From positions 1,475,501-1,539,500 of the forward strand of contig JAWRVZ010000135.1 of the NCBI GenBank assembly GCA_037043235.1: DNA of 64,000 bases, written 5' to 3'. This DNA comes from Rhodeus uyekii. Taxonomy: Eukaryota; Chordata; Actinopteri; Cypriniformes; Acheilognathidae. The stretch's first letter is position 1. Each line of letters begins with the position of its first letter. The notes beneath the pieces are model-generated. The model saw only the letters and a list, made by a program, of their open reading frames with translations, did not search any database and had not been told where the DNA came from. Positions 24,079-36,913 of the stretch are shown one piece after another. The translations under genes and the position numbers were made by a program.

Positions 24079-26988
24079 CAAGAGGAGCTTCTTTCATCTG
24101 TTTATGTCTCATTAATACAGCCACAGTGACAGAGCTAATCGCAACATGCCACAGATAACAAATGTAAGGGCATTGCTTCATGAGAAGAGATGTGACAGCA
24201 CTGTAAGTAGACTGAATGGAAGCCTTCATTGACCATGGCTTGGAGAAATGCACTGTAATTATACTCAGTGCTTATAATGGGAGATCATGTCCAAGCTATA
24301 AAGACTAATGTTCCTTAGTAGCCTGCCCTGTTATAGCTCCCACTGCTGGCAATGCAGGGATTTATCAGGACAGCAGGAGAAAGTTGGAAGCCTTTGTGGA
24401 GATTCAATACAGTTTCTTCCTCGACAGCTGGTGTGAAAATCTCCAAATTAAGTGAAAGTGTTCCTGTTGAGAGAGTGGATACAAAGTCATTGCCGAGGCT
24501 GTCTGTCTATTTACTAGATATGTGTTGGAAACGCCTTTCAGGCTCAATTCAAAAGCACCAGACCTTTGCAAGACCCCCGTTGTTCCCTTCCCGAGTACTC
24601 TGTGGTCTATCATCCTTCGCTTTGTGCTCAGACCTACGCTCTAGCCCTGTGTTTAAGGCTGCATACAATGTACAATAGAAGAGGCATCGCTATTCCATTC
24701 ACGAGGCTGGGATGATCTCCCACCCTCCAGTAAAACCCAAACTAGTCTGCAGGGCTGTTTTCTGCATCCTTAATGACTGGCTTTTGATTCACCTGTCATT
24801 CAAGTGCTTAAGACAAGCCAGGCCAGGACTTTACCTGCATTAAGGCTGAGAGAGTTATTGGGTGCCCTGTTCATTTGTATTAAGCCACTTTAAGTGCATT
24901 AAATGCGATGAAGTGGGCTGGCTCTGATAGAGATCTCTGTATTCTGACTCACTCCAAAGGAGGAAGATTAAGGTGCAGTCAGTTAGCACAGTCCTTCATG
25001 GCCTGGTGGTAAAGACCTCTGGTGGAACTGCAATCTAAAAGGTTGTTTTAACCGCAATTATATCTGACTCCCAGTGAGGGAAAGCTTTATTTTGATTTGA
25101 CCAATTGTGTGGCTGGTTTTGCAATACATTTTATTCTAGCAGGGCAGATATACACTGTTGAAAAGGGCTGAAAAAGTTAGACAACATCATGTCTGCATCC
25201 AGTTTTCTGCCTCAATTCAAATTCAGGAACTGAATTGGAATTTAAAAGGTATTATAAATTTGGTTTTGAATGGCGCACAACCCTGTAGTCAAAGAAGCTG
25301 TTGAGGAATCCAGAGTCGCTGTAACAGAGTCGCTGTAAACTCCCTGATGTTGACAGTAAATATGACTGTGACATTTTTATGAACAGAAAAATGTGCACAG
25401 AGCCACACAAAAAAATCTCCAGTGCTGCTGTCTAAACATGCCTAAGATGCAGAAGGTATGGTGCGTCTGAAATGAACGCAGTCGTCGTTGATAAAAGGAG
25501 CTGCACCTGTTACCATCATTCTGTTTGCTGCCAATTCCCAAAATAACATCCGAGCAAGCTCAATACACTGTTGCACTCACAAAATGCGAGGAGGAGAATG
25601 AGAAAAACACCTATTCCTCTTTAGCAGAAAGTCCCAGGTATCTCCCAAGCAGATGCCGGCATTTTGTTTCTAATGGATACGCCTGCTGGCTGGCACAGCT
25701 TGCCACTTGTTGCTGCCAGGCATTGAGTCGTGTTCTTCGTGATTACAGCACTGTCTCCACCAATTCAATCACTGGACTCCATATCCAGCTGTCCACATGT
25801 GAGGCAGCTGCAAACTCTGATGGAGAACATCACGTTACATTTAGCTTCGGCTGCATTGTTGTTTACTGACTGGACTGGACTGACGTGGAAAGAATGCTGG
25901 AAATGGCCATGACAGTCGTCCTTGAGATGATTGAGAACAATATCTGGATATAAATCTGTTTATCACTGCAGAGGATTCAAAGAAAAAACCCAGATGGGTT
26001 GGAAGTCGTTTCTTAGATTTACTTGAGCCATTGATGTGACATTAAGCATAAATCAAAACAAGCTCCGCTAATGGGCTAGAATGTAATGTAGATCACACTC
26101 AGAGAAAACACAATATGAATGACACTGATCAACTCCTCTGCAGTTGGGCAACACATTTATTACAATGGTACGACATTTTTAGATCTCTGATGGTCGTTTA
26201 TTGTCGACGGTTGCCTTGGACTTAATAAATTATAATCTATTACATGCCATCATGCCTGTTAGCGGGACTTAATTCAGTTGAAAGTTCAGCAGTAGTTACA
26301 AATTGGACATAATTGTCTAGCATACAAATGCATGACACATTTGCATCAGATTGTTGAGAAAAAGTATGACCTTTGGGAGGGGGGTAATGATGATTTATAA
26401 GAAAAAACAATAAGATGCAGTGATTTTAATGAACATCTGCAAGTCTCTGAAGCACCTTGCTAAGATCTGGGTCTTGAACTCATGGGAAATGAAAATTGTC
26501 AGTGATCTAAAATGTGATTTTAGTCGAGAATGGGGGAAACTTAATTATAGGGAGGAAACTGTGTGGGAGTTTTTCCCCATTATGCTTTTGTAATGATTCC
26601 TTTAAGGCATGCTAAAGTTTGGTAAGTGTAACAATACTGATGAATTCAGAATTGAGAGCAGTAGGAAAAACCATGTGCCCTATATGGCAATATAAGAATC
26701 CAGAAACGTCTGTCATTTAATACGTTCATTTGCAGATGAATGAAAGTAGATAATTGAATGAAAGCTCCGTAAAAAGAAATATTTCAATGCTCTTTTTGGA
26801 CATCACTGCTGAACATGCTGCAAATGGCACAATGGGGATCTTTATCATAGACCTAGCCTGACAAGATAACCACCTGTCAAAACACAGGGAGCCAAACACA
26901 CATCTGTCTCAAAAGCTCAGTAAATGTTTCCCCTCTCATCTTTGTTTTTCAACACTTTTTCAAGATTTCATCCATCTATCCATCTTTC
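24079..26988. other. Unique DNA, candidate conserved non-coding sequence
   Basis: No gene is recognised. The stretches 24330-24960, 25500-25910 and 26190-26350 are free of repeats and of balanced base composition. They contain homeodomain-like TAATTA-type and octamer-like ATTTGCAT motifs (for example near 26338). A 114-residue frame at 25525-25869 has no recognisable domain and I do not call it a gene. Confidence 0.3.
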
Positions 26989-27141
26989 TTTCACATTTAT
27001 GGATTCTGGCAGACGCTTTTATCCTAAGCAACTTGCATTGCATTCAAGATACACATTGAATCAGTTCTTGCTTTCCCTAGGATCAAACCCATGACCATGG
27101 TGTTGTAAACACCAATGCTCTACTGATTGAGCTACAGGAAA
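26989..27141 (-). repeat. tRNA-derived SINE
   Basis: On the minus strand the head reads like a tRNA: an A-box region TAGCTCAATCAGTAG, then a B-box GGTTTGATCCT. After the body, the tail reads gataaaagcgtctgccagaa, the 3' tail of a common cyprinid SINE. RNA polymerase III transcription is expected for the family. Confidence 0.8.
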
Positions 27142-28258
27142 CCTATCTATCTATCTGTCCGTTCGTCTGTCCGTCTATCGAGCTTCATCTTAACTGTCTC
27201 TCTCACCCTGGACAGGGATGTCACTTTTCACTTAATTGCGTCATGACCAGATATTACATTATGTTACACTACACTGTTTTAACAAGAGTAAAAAAAACTC
27301 ACATGTTATCAACATAGGAATTGGGTGTTGAAGGCATGTGTATCTTTGAAACTCAGGTAAACATGATCAATGATGTCCATTAACCGTACAATAACCTTTC
27401 TCATCTCAGAGGATGTGTCGGCTTCTCTTGACATTGACAGTGTTGAGATTAAGAGGTTGAGAGCTGTAGCTGAAGGAGTTCTGAAGAACATCCCTATTTC
27501 TACCACCAGCGACCTTACAAAGAAAAATGGAGCATCTCTGACTTGGTAATCAAAATCAAGCCCGATATTGACTTTATATCAGAAGCTTCCTGCACTCACA
27601 GCTTCCATTATGAACAGCCAAAAGCAAAAGAGATTCACAAAAAGACCTATATCTTTACAATACCTTTCCCATTCAGAGCTGTATCATTGTCATGTCCTAT
27701 TTTAAGAATAACTCTATCATAAATTAATGTTTTAAGCATTTAGCATGTTTCACACAAGAAAATTTGTATTAAATCCATTCCCAAACAAGTCGATTATCTG
27801 TAATAATTGCTTCTCAAGTAAAAGTATTATATTTTTTCCCCTTTTTTCTTTTTTTTGCTCAATTGTGGTGAAACACTGACTGAGGATTTGAAGTTCCAAT
27901 CATTAGTTCCATTTCTGTGAACATTAACTGTAATTTTCCCAGGACAATCTTAAAGCATTAATGACATTCATGAAAGAATAAATGAAAATCTGAACTGCAG
28001 CTTAGATCTTAGGGACGTGTGACTAGGCTTTGCTTTTAGGAGGGAGGGAAATCTCGAAAATCACTGCTGTCTTGTGTTATCCTAGCACACATTAGATGTG
28101 CTCTTTATCAAGCTCATTAATCTCAGAGATGCACTTCTTTTAATTAATGTAAGATACAGGGCTGTTATAAATACTAGAGGAAACCGGGGCTCGGAGGCCT
28201 GCCTACAAAAAGAGTTGTCAGAACACACCAGGATTAGATCATCACCGACACTGTAATG
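27142..28258. other. Unique non-coding DNA
   Basis: It opens with a short CTAT/CTGT-type degenerate microsatellite (27143-27180). The stretch 28080-28220 is repeat-free and rich in TTAATTAATG-type motifs. No gene is recognised. Confidence 0.4.
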
Positions 28259-28452
<194 letters not shown>

Positions 28453-28455
<3 letters not shown>

Positions 28456-29810
28456 AAATAAATATTGGGTACAATCCAAAAAATAAAATGCATTCAGGAG
28501 CTTTGCATCCCGTGTGGAATGATTTTCTGGGTTGGCAACTGCTACAAATCATATAAAGTAACACAGTGATCCAGCTCATCGGTTCAGCTGTAGTTCACCT
28601 CAGTGATCCCGGCCTCAATCCAGACATCTCATGAGATGCATTTGGTCATATTTTAGTGGAGTGGCCTCTCCTCAGTCACTGCAGCAGTTGCCATGGCGAT
28701 GAGGTGCCTGTGGATTCCACAAGCAATAGATTTGTGTCATACTGGTGGTAACCGTAATTAACAAGAGAGAAGAAAAACTAGTCTTGTGTAACCACACTGT
28801 GGTCTGGTGTACATCGCTGAGTGATTTAATAATTGAAATAATTTACGGCACAGCAATACTTTGGTGTAGAAAAATATTGACATGGAAGCTTCCCTGGATT
28901 TTTAAGAAATTAGAACTCTTATTTTTATTGTGGATCTTTTGTGCATTATATACAAATAATCATAAACACAATTGACAGATTATGCAACACAGTTTTAAAA
29001 TATTGTAACGATAGCTACAATATTAGCCATAGCAAGACAAGGAGTACATCATTTTGTTCTAAAAAAAATTATTTTCCTTCACTGTCATTTCCACCACAGA
29101 ATACTCAAATCATCACTTAAAAAGTAGTGACAATGTGGTGGGAATTTATCATTACTTTTAGAAATAGTGACAGAATTCTTCTGTGATTTATGCTCATGTA
29201 CAGTATATACACTGATGGACTTTGTTACTGGAGTCTAAACCGCAGAGTTTATTTTCCACAGGGACAAAGTGCCCAGAGTTGAAGAATCGACTTGAAAAAC
29301 AAATAGTAGTATAGAGTTCTGCTTATGGATATCTAGTTAACTTGCAACTAAATGCCTCAACCAAAGAAAATATTTTTCAAATATTTAACCTGGCAAACTT
29401 TGGGCCAATACAAAACCCTGTGTTCCGGAAGTTATGTAAACTCAGCCAATCAGATTAGAGCTTGCCAGGTCAACGCAATGCTTTCCAGTTGTGTGTGCAC
29501 CGTGCATCAGAGCGGACTGTGGGTGGTCCGTGTGTGCGGTGTCTAAGACTATTGTAAGGCAACAAGGAGAAAAAATGAGAAACAAGAAAAGATAAATGAA
29601 ACAAAGACAGAACTATTCTCCATGAGCACCTGTGCCTCTGCAATATCATAAACAGATTTACTCATTTGTTGACCAGGGGAAGTCAAGAGGCACCCAGCCA
29701 ACCAAACAAACAAAACCTATCATTGCCTGACTCATGCAATTACATGCAAGACTTCCTTCATTCTCCACGTCAGTCAGCAGATAACAAGTTTTATCTCAAG
29801 CGCTGGCAGA
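28453..29810. other. Unique non-coding DNA
   Basis: No gene is recognised. Near 28690-28703, gttgccatggcgat is a partial RFX X-box. Confidence 0.4.
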
Positions 29811-30380
29811 AGTTTTCCCCCGTCTAGAATTCGACATCGGGACAGTTTGCACGTCGGCTTGATTAAATCTGGCTGGCTGAAAATATGGCCTGGCAGAGGT
29901 GCATTGTACATTCGAAATGGACCCGCCATCCTTTATAAATCAGATTGAGACCTCTTTAACCCGCCGAGAGATGCCTGCTTGACCCCGACAGATGCCTATT
30001 GGTTCAGTTGGCGAGAGCTAACGAGCATGTGGGCGCGGGTCGATGAAGACGATGATGCCGCAGAATCGCCGCCAAACCCGCTGGGCACCCCTGCAGCCAC
30101 GCGGCACCCAGGACAGGTGCCCGGGCCGTTACCGGCAAATGTGCTCTGCATGCAGCAAAGTGATATTGATTGAGCTTCACTCTGCCATTTAGTGGTTCAG
30201 TGAACATGTATGAAAATAAATATGGCATTTTGTTTATACACGAAGTTCATTAATATTCCGCGAGGGAGCGAGGTAAATGGCTTTACCCAGGGTGGCGGCA
30301 GGCAGACACCTGCCGTCTGTCTGTGTTAGGTTTTATTTCACTCCAGCGGGTGAGAAGAAAATACAATGACAGCCTTAGGC
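29811..30380. other. Candidate conserved non-coding element, GC-richer island
   Basis: About 570 bp of repeat-free DNA. Its centre (30000-30150) is much more GC-rich than the surroundings and is flanked by A/T-rich motif clusters (atgtatgaaaataaatatgg, gttcattaatattccgc). Short frames on both strands match nothing I know. The texture resembles vertebrate developmental enhancers. An undetected exon is possible, but I see no clear splice-bounded frame. Confidence 0.3.
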
Positions 30381-30870
30381 ATCTGCCTGCTAAAAAGGAA
30401 AAAGTCAATTTTTGTTTGGAAGGAGGGTTTGCCAAGCTCCGTAACATGATCTCCCACACAAATTAATCTGCCATGGTTTCATGATGGTTCTGGCAAAGCT
30501 GGGAAATTGAGCTGTGCTGTAAAAAAAAGTATCTGAGTCCATACACAGCGTAAAACTGAGATGATTGAGTTGGTCAAAGTCCAGATAGTCCAAACCACAC
30601 ATCAACAAGAAGATCCCCCTGGGATGAGAATCTGTGATGGAGTGATTACTGGTAAATAGAAATAACAGACTGTGTGTGCATGTGTGTTTTGATTCTGTCA
30701 GTAGTTTCACTCATGTTTTGGCTGTGATTAGATATTCATTCATGCTGTCTACTCTACTGGATCTTCCAGTTCAGATGTTTCCTCTTGGCACGACTTTACA
30801 GTGGATCACTTGAGTGCGTCTTACATAATGCTACTTAAAGATTCACTTTTACTCACTCACAAACCTAAGT
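30381..30870. other. Unique non-coding DNA
   Basis: No recognised feature. Confidence 0.4.
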
Positions 30871-31486
30871 GTTGGAAGTAGCGTGTTACAAGTAACTCAA
30901 TCTATGTAATCAGATTATAAAAAGTAACTAGTAAAGTAACATTTTTATACAGATATACATTTTAACAGATATTTTAAATATCTGAACAAAGATAAACAAA
31001 ATATTTAATTTACTACTTCAAATTAGCAATGCAAGTTACTTTGTTTTCTCATTTATCGACTGACAGCTCTCCTTTCCCCATGTTGAGAAAAATCAGGAGG
31101 CGTTACCTCAACAATGATAACAATTTTAAATGAGACAAATATTTCTGTACACGGAATCTCATTTTATTGACCAATGTCTTGCTGCTTACCTTTAATCATT
31201 CAGTCAAACCGCATGCAAAAATTACTTTATTTGTTTATTGGTAAAGTCTTGAACTTTCTTCTCCTATGAGAATGGCAGCAGATTAAATGTATTTTGAGCT
31301 CTACTGTACAAGCATGGATTTGAATTCCATTCAGTCTTATTATTTAAGTATTGGTGTGAAAATATAACTTTGTTTGTTGTTAAAAAAACAAGCATAGCCC
31401 AGATAAGAGAAAAAGTAATGTAACACAATTAGTTACTTTTAAAGAGAGTAACACAACATTGTAATGCTTTACTTTTCAAAGTAACT
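30871..31486. mobile_element. Possible non-autonomous DNA element with inverted ends
   Basis: The left end (gtgttggaagtagcgtgtta, caagtaactcaatc) and the inverse of the right end (gtaatgctttacttttcaaa) resemble the termini of a fish repeat made of taacgcgttac-type motifs. Between them is AT-rich DNA with no frame. The right terminus seems lost where the LTR fragment at 31487 begins. Confidence 0.45.
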
Positions 31487-31676
31487 TCACAAACAACAAC
31501 CAACAACTGAGAGGTGAAGAGGGAGAACTAAATATACTAGCAGAGAAGAACTAATAACAAATACCTGTAATGATCAGTGTCCATAGTGACTGATGAGTGA
31601 TGGAAGGATCTAGAACAAAAAGAACATGTGACAAACAAAGGCAAAATAAGAGTCCCGAATGAACAGTGATGTGACA
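31487..31676 (-). mobile_element. Truncated LTR, same family as 22239-22533
   Basis: It shares with the solo LTR the phrases caacaaccaacaactga, gagaactaaatatactagca and gaacatgtgac in the same order and orientation, and it ends in gtgaca at 31676. The first part of the LTR is missing. The X-box of the other copy is degraded here (gtccatagtgact). Confidence 0.65.
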
Positions 31677-31894
31677 ACTTTCTCCAGCACTGCAAGCGCA
31701 CAAGCAAGCATGCAAATGGCACATGCTGTGAGATGTGCTTGCGTGCCCAGTGCCCTCCTGCTGATTTTTATCTGCTCTCAAGTCTGTAGTGGGTCTATAT
31801 GTATTTATGAGGAAGAGGGGAATGTGTGTACAGTCATAGATCACAATTTTAACTGCTTAACCATTTTTGTGAAAATTTTCATTTGTTTTATACA
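31677..31894. other. Unique non-coding DNA
   Basis: Short interval between the LTR fragment and the R1 repeat; nothing is recognised. Confidence 0.4.
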
Positions 31895-32275
31895 CTACCA
31901 TTTAAAGGTTTGGGGTGGTAAGATGTTTTTCGTATTCTCCTCTGCTCACCAAGGCTGCACTTATTTGATCAAAAAATACAGAAAAACTTTTCTATTTGAA
32001 TATATTTTAAAATGTAATTTATTCTCATGATGACAGAACTGAATTTTCAGCATCGTTACTCCGCTCTTCAGTCTCGCAGAAAGAACCATTTCTTACTACT
32101 ATCTATGTTAAAAACAGCTGTGCTGCTTAGTTGATGCATGATAAAAATTTTTAAGATTCTTTGATTAATAAAACAGTTCAAAAGAACAGCATTTATTTGA
32201 AAAAGGAAAGATACTTATAACGTCAAATTTTATGTATTTTAATAGGTCCTTTCTGAATAAAAGTATTCATTTATT
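31895..32275 (+). repeat. Dispersed repeat family R1, fullest copy
   Basis: It runs from acactaccatttaaaggttt through aaggctgcacttatttgatc, ctgaattttcagcatcgtta and cagttcaaaagaacagcatt to tctgaataaaagtattcatt. I recognise this order of phrases as a common cyprinid repeat. Related pieces lie at 1106-1440, 35936-36224, 38440-38575 and 55441-55556. Confidence 0.65.
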
Positions 32276-33690
32276 TTAAAGAAAATTAAAAAACCAAACC
32301 TGAACTACAGTGCATAAGAACATACACAATATTATTCATTTGAAAATTAAAAATGATAATGGTTTACAATCTATGTTGTTGTGTAGTAGTCTATGTCTTC
32401 TGTAATCTCTCTATTTTGCACATTTCCATATTTTCCATCATTTTACTGCTCATTAAGTGTTTAAGTGTGTGAGTGCATCTGTGTCATACCTTTAAATAAA
32501 TTCTGCTCGGAGCCGCAGCAGAGCCATCGGTGAGTGTGACATTACATTTCTCACGAACATCATCTCTGAATCCCACACAACGTCTGAACATACCAAATCT
32601 CCATCTGACAGACCGACTGTGCTAAAATATAATTATATTAATCTTTATGTAACTTGAAATTATCACAGCCATTAAAAATCAGCACACCAGCAAGCGAAAA
32701 ACAACATATGCTGGTGACCACGCCTATGGTCAGTCTTTCCAGCGAGAAATGAAGGTGTGATGTAAGATAAGTAAAATTGTTTTATGATATGAATATTTAC
32801 TGAAGTTCCCTTTAAGTGTGCCAATGATTTGGTAATTTACAGAATAACACAACACAGGCCATTTCAGAAATCAGTGAATAAACAGTGTTCCACATGACAG
32901 TGGCTACATAAAACGGTTTAGTTCACAGACTGCAAATATAACCTGCTGAGGTGTAGACAGTTGCTAAGTATGCTAAGCTACAACTGCAGAATTTACCTCA
33001 GGAGTCCAATTCAGGTTTATTTATTACAATTGCACTCTTAACTGCTGTTCAAGGATGTTTATTGTTGCAGTACTACTAATGGCCATAATACTACTTGATG
33101 GTTTCGATTTTTCACCAGCATCCTTATACAACCCACAGCACGAGTTCTGCAGAGTTAATGCCGCCCCACTCAGGACTGCAGACTTGGCCTGGAGCCCATC
33201 GGTCGGCCTGAGCAGAGCTCGGGCATCACCACAGTGCGTCAGCCTGCCAATGGCCATCGGTCTCTGGCTGGGTTCCGGGGAAACGTTCCCTCTCTGCTTG
33301 GATGGATTTAAAGGTTATCTCTTCTGATCATTCTCACTCTGTCTCCCCCCAGAGTGGCAGCCAGACCCTCCACAGGTGTGTGAATGAGAACGATAAGAGG
33401 AAAAGAGAGCACCGTGAAAACACTTGAGGGCCAGGGAGCTTCAGGATCAACTTTGATATGGAAATAATTAACTGGCCTTTTCCACCTACATCAAATCTGG
33501 TATTCACTCATGCTTTATGCATCAGCGAAAGTTGTTAGAAGGACGGTTTAAACTGAAGGCTGTCAAAAGAGAATGTAAACAGAATGCACAGGTTTATAAG
33601 CACTCTTACACAGCCCTATTTTGAGTCTTTTCTCAGGAACATCTCATTAAAAACTGTTTCTCATGGCAAGGCGTTTGTCTTTTAAGGCCT
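32276..33690. other. Unique non-coding DNA
   Basis: No gene is recognised. At 32500-32540 a GC-richer phrase is followed by tcggtgagtgtg, which looks like a splice donor, but no exon frame supports it. A 90-residue frame at 33055-33327 starts with a hydrophobic stretch yet matches nothing known. Confidence 0.35.
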
Positions 33691-34640
33691 TTGGCTGCCT
33701 CGATTATGCGCTTATAGCATGGTAGGGAACCCAGCTGGCCCATCATTTGGGATCAATCCCCCACCCCCAGCTCATTAACAGATGCTTAACCGACATAATA
33801 AGTTTAATGTCACATCTTGTCTCTTGAGCCTTTAGAGGAATAATATGTTGATGTTATTATGAAATAGCCATAAACATATCCTGGAAAGTATGGGAGAAAA
33901 ATCCTGTTAACCTCAATCAGAACTTTGTACGATAGTTTAGCTAAAGGTTGATAATAAGCCATAGACCTTTCAGATACCGTGAGTTAATATTTGAGAGCAT
34001 GAGAGTGTGTAATCCTCAGCATATTAGCAAAAATCCACTCATTTTGAAGAATTACCATTTGAAAGACCTTTTGTCCACAATAATAAAAATGACTGTCTGT
34101 GATGCATACTATATGAGAAAAGACGCCGGTCAGAGGGGAATGATGACTGTGTCGTCTCATTAACAGTAGTGGCCCACGGCAAAAGAACTCATTACAATTT
34201 ACTCCCTTAATAAGGCGCAGTACAACTTAATCAAATGCTGCAAATCCAATAGACCAATTAAGAACAAAATGAAGCAATTGATTTATAAATTTCCTGCTGA
34301 AATCAATACTTCAGCTCTAAATGCTAAATATGTGCTGTTTGACGACAACGCATGAACCATGAGTTCATTTACTGACAACGGGCACAATTATTTGTTATTT
34401 GTTGTCTCAAGGCTATGGCACTGATATTATGAGCACGCAAACAAGAGACCCAATACGATTCGACCAAATGAGCATTTCCGTGCCAACGCAGGCATTTAAT
34501 TGTCGCTTAAACGTTTGCTGAAATTGTCACTGCACAACATAATGCTATTTTGAAATTATTTGTGTACTTAGTGTACAGAATTACAGTATGGAAGTTAATT
34601 GCATTGTAAAGCACTTTATTACCTGTTTGTGGAAACACTA
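33691..34640. other. Candidate conserved non-coding cluster
   Basis: Repeat-free, AT-rich DNA packed with homeodomain-type and POU-type motifs (gcatttaattgtcgcttaaa, aagcaattgatttataaat, caattatttgttatttg). It has no frame of interest. The texture resembles enhancer blocks near developmental genes. Confidence 0.3.
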
Positions 34641-35935
34641 TGAGCTAAATAAATTGAAAAAGGAGCGCTTTGCAAGGCATATCAAAAGCAACACAAGCAT
34701 TCTTAAATAATGGCTTCCGCTCTAGTACCAACAAAGGCACATGCAAATTTCCCCACACACATCCATACAAAAGTAATGCTCCTCAATATCTGCCAAACAC
34801 ATACACACGGTGATGGCATGCTACACTAATTTAGACACGAATAATGGCCTACTGTTGTATCTCTGCTGCAAGGAGGTGCATGCAGAGCTCACACGCTCAG
34901 GAGGATTCAATTATTACTTGGTGTAATGATGATTCATGCCATGTTTCGGAACACAGCACAACACGCACATACATTGCTGGAGGAGGGAGAAGCCCCTCTC
35001 CAAATGAAGTACTAACCCACACACACAAACACACAGTTTCCAGCTAATTTCTGTCCGGTGTACAATAACACCATTCATCAACCTGACTAAGATTAGTTAC
35101 TTCTCAGTTCAGTCCTTGTTTATGATAATTAAATCAATGTATGTATAACTGAAGCTTCCACGTGACTCTTACAGGAGTTAAGTGAGGACTTGGGTCGTGC
35201 ATTAGCAACCAAATCCAATTCTCCAAAATGACAAGAACATCTTCAAACGTTTTTTGGGAGTCAAAGAAAATATTTTTACACATTTTTATAGTATAGTCAT
35301 AGTTATAGTCAATAGTATAGTCAAGTTACAAATATAGTAAAACTATCATCATATTACCGTAATAATTGTTTATCACCTGTGTCTGGTCATTTCAGTCGAT
35401 CAATCAAACAATCAATCAAAAGTTTTCCTGTATAGCAGACAATGGTCCCTCTGCAAAGGGAGTCACATTAGCAAAACTTCTGCGAAAGTTTGTGAGCAAA
35501 GTAGGTGAATTGTCCATGGTCAATAGTGTAGTGATGCATAAATCACTCAGAGGTCCAGAGGTCACTTTCAAACCAAGCATCTTTAAATTGTTATAAAAAT
35601 AGTGAAATTGTATGTTAAGAGTTCAGCAAACTTGATTTTTTTTTTTCCTGATCGCATGGATTGCTATTGAGATGACTGCATTTCAACCATGCAAAGATAA
35701 ATGTGGCCACTCCTTGGCAAAACTACAGGACTAGTAGTTACTATACTACACATACTATACCATACTAGCTACTGTACAACTAGCAATGATCCAACCAAAC
35801 AGTTTAACTAAACATTTGCAGTATGAAAAGTCATTCTTGCCCCATGTCACCTGAAGTTCAGGTTTGCTATTAAGAGCATCTTAGTGTTAACAAATCTTAT
35901 ACACTATGTTTGTCATAACATGTTTTGCACAGCAA
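34641..35935. other. Unique non-coding DNA
   Basis: Contains low-complexity stretches of tatagtcatagt type at 35285-35345 and actatactaca type at 35740-35775. No gene is recognised. Confidence 0.4.
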
Positions 35936-36224
35936 AACTGCAATATTCTGAAATAGCAGCAATTTAAAATAACTATTTTCTGTTGAAATATATTTTAAAA
36001 ATGCAGCTTTGCCATTTCAGCTACAATGGTAAAGCTGAATGTTCAGCACGTTACTCCAGTCTTCAGTGTCACATGATCCTTCAGAAATCATTCTAATATG
36101 CTAATTTGCTGCTCAAGAAACATTTCTTTTCACAGTTGACAGTGCTTGTCCTTCTTAATATTTTGTTGTAACAGTGATACCTTCTACTGAAGAGAAATGT
36201 CAAAAGAGCAAAATTTATTTTAAA
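35936..36224 (+). repeat. Dispersed repeat family R1, plus copy
   Basis: Matches the R1 order: aagctgaatgttcagcacgt, tactccagtcttcagtgtca, catgatccttcagaaatcat, tctaatatgctaatttgctg. This copy is closer to the family sequence as I know it than the 31895 copy. It ends where the TIR element at 36227 begins. Confidence 0.7.
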
Positions 36225-36498
36225 TACCGTATTTATTCGAGTGTATAACGTGCACCCCTAATTTTCTTTTAAAAATCGGTATAAAATTTTGTTTCACGCC
36301 AAGCATTGTAATTGACAAAAAACGTTGTTGAACAGTGCAGCCATGATAAAAACATTTATCATATAGCATATACTTATACAGTAATACCTCGGTTAATGAG
36401 TTTAATTAATTCCAAGAGCGAGCTCGTAAACCAAAATGCTGGTACACCAAATATCCCCATAGGAATGCACTAAAAATCAATTTATTCGTTCCACACCA

Positions 36499-36801
36499 TG
36501 TAACAATCATATCACGTTCCTCCTGTGTGTCCCTTCTGTGTTCCCGTCCTCTGTGACGTCAGCCAATTCCCCTTGTTTACAGTTCAGGTGTTTTGTGTTA
36601 TCTTGTCTATTTAATGTCTCATGCTCCCCTTAGTCGTTGTCTATTGTTAATGTAATATTCCCCTGTGTCAGTGTGTGTGGATGATCGACTCCTGAGTTTT
36701 GCACCCCCGTGTGCCGTTTTGTTTTCTGTCATTAAAGTGTTTTCGTTTTACTTCCGTGTTCTCCTTGTCTCTCCTCATCGCACGCCTGCATCACCGTTAC
36801 A
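36499..36801 (+). mobile_element. Solo LTR with perfect TSD cacca
   Basis: A 303-bp unit from tgtaacaatc to caccgttaca, flanked by cacca on both sides (36494-36498, 36802-36806). It has an attaaa poly-A-type signal near 36731 and a weak tatttaa box. It is a typical solo LTR of a gypsy-like element. Confidence 0.85.
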
Positions 36802-36913
36802 CACCACCACAAACGCCCATTTTAAATATTTTTGGGGTATATAACCATTAAGATCTCATATAAATACTAATTAATAATTGACAATTAAACTTTAAAAACA
36901 CTTGACAATTTAC

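Noticed and set aside
25525..25869. A 114-residue frame as a host gene
   Set aside because: No domain, no splice context and no upstream promoter signal; more likely conserved or unique non-coding DNA.
26989..27141. A functional tRNA gene
   Set aside because: The A and B boxes sit in a SINE body with its tail; no cloverleaf with an intact acceptor stem is visible.
32500..32540. First exon with splice donor tcggtgagtgtg
   Set aside because: A donor-like string alone is common; no frame, promoter or matching acceptor supports it.
33055..33327. A 90-residue frame with a hydrophobic start as a secreted peptide
   Set aside because: The start resembles a signal peptide, but the rest is low-information and unsupported by any recognised family or splice site.
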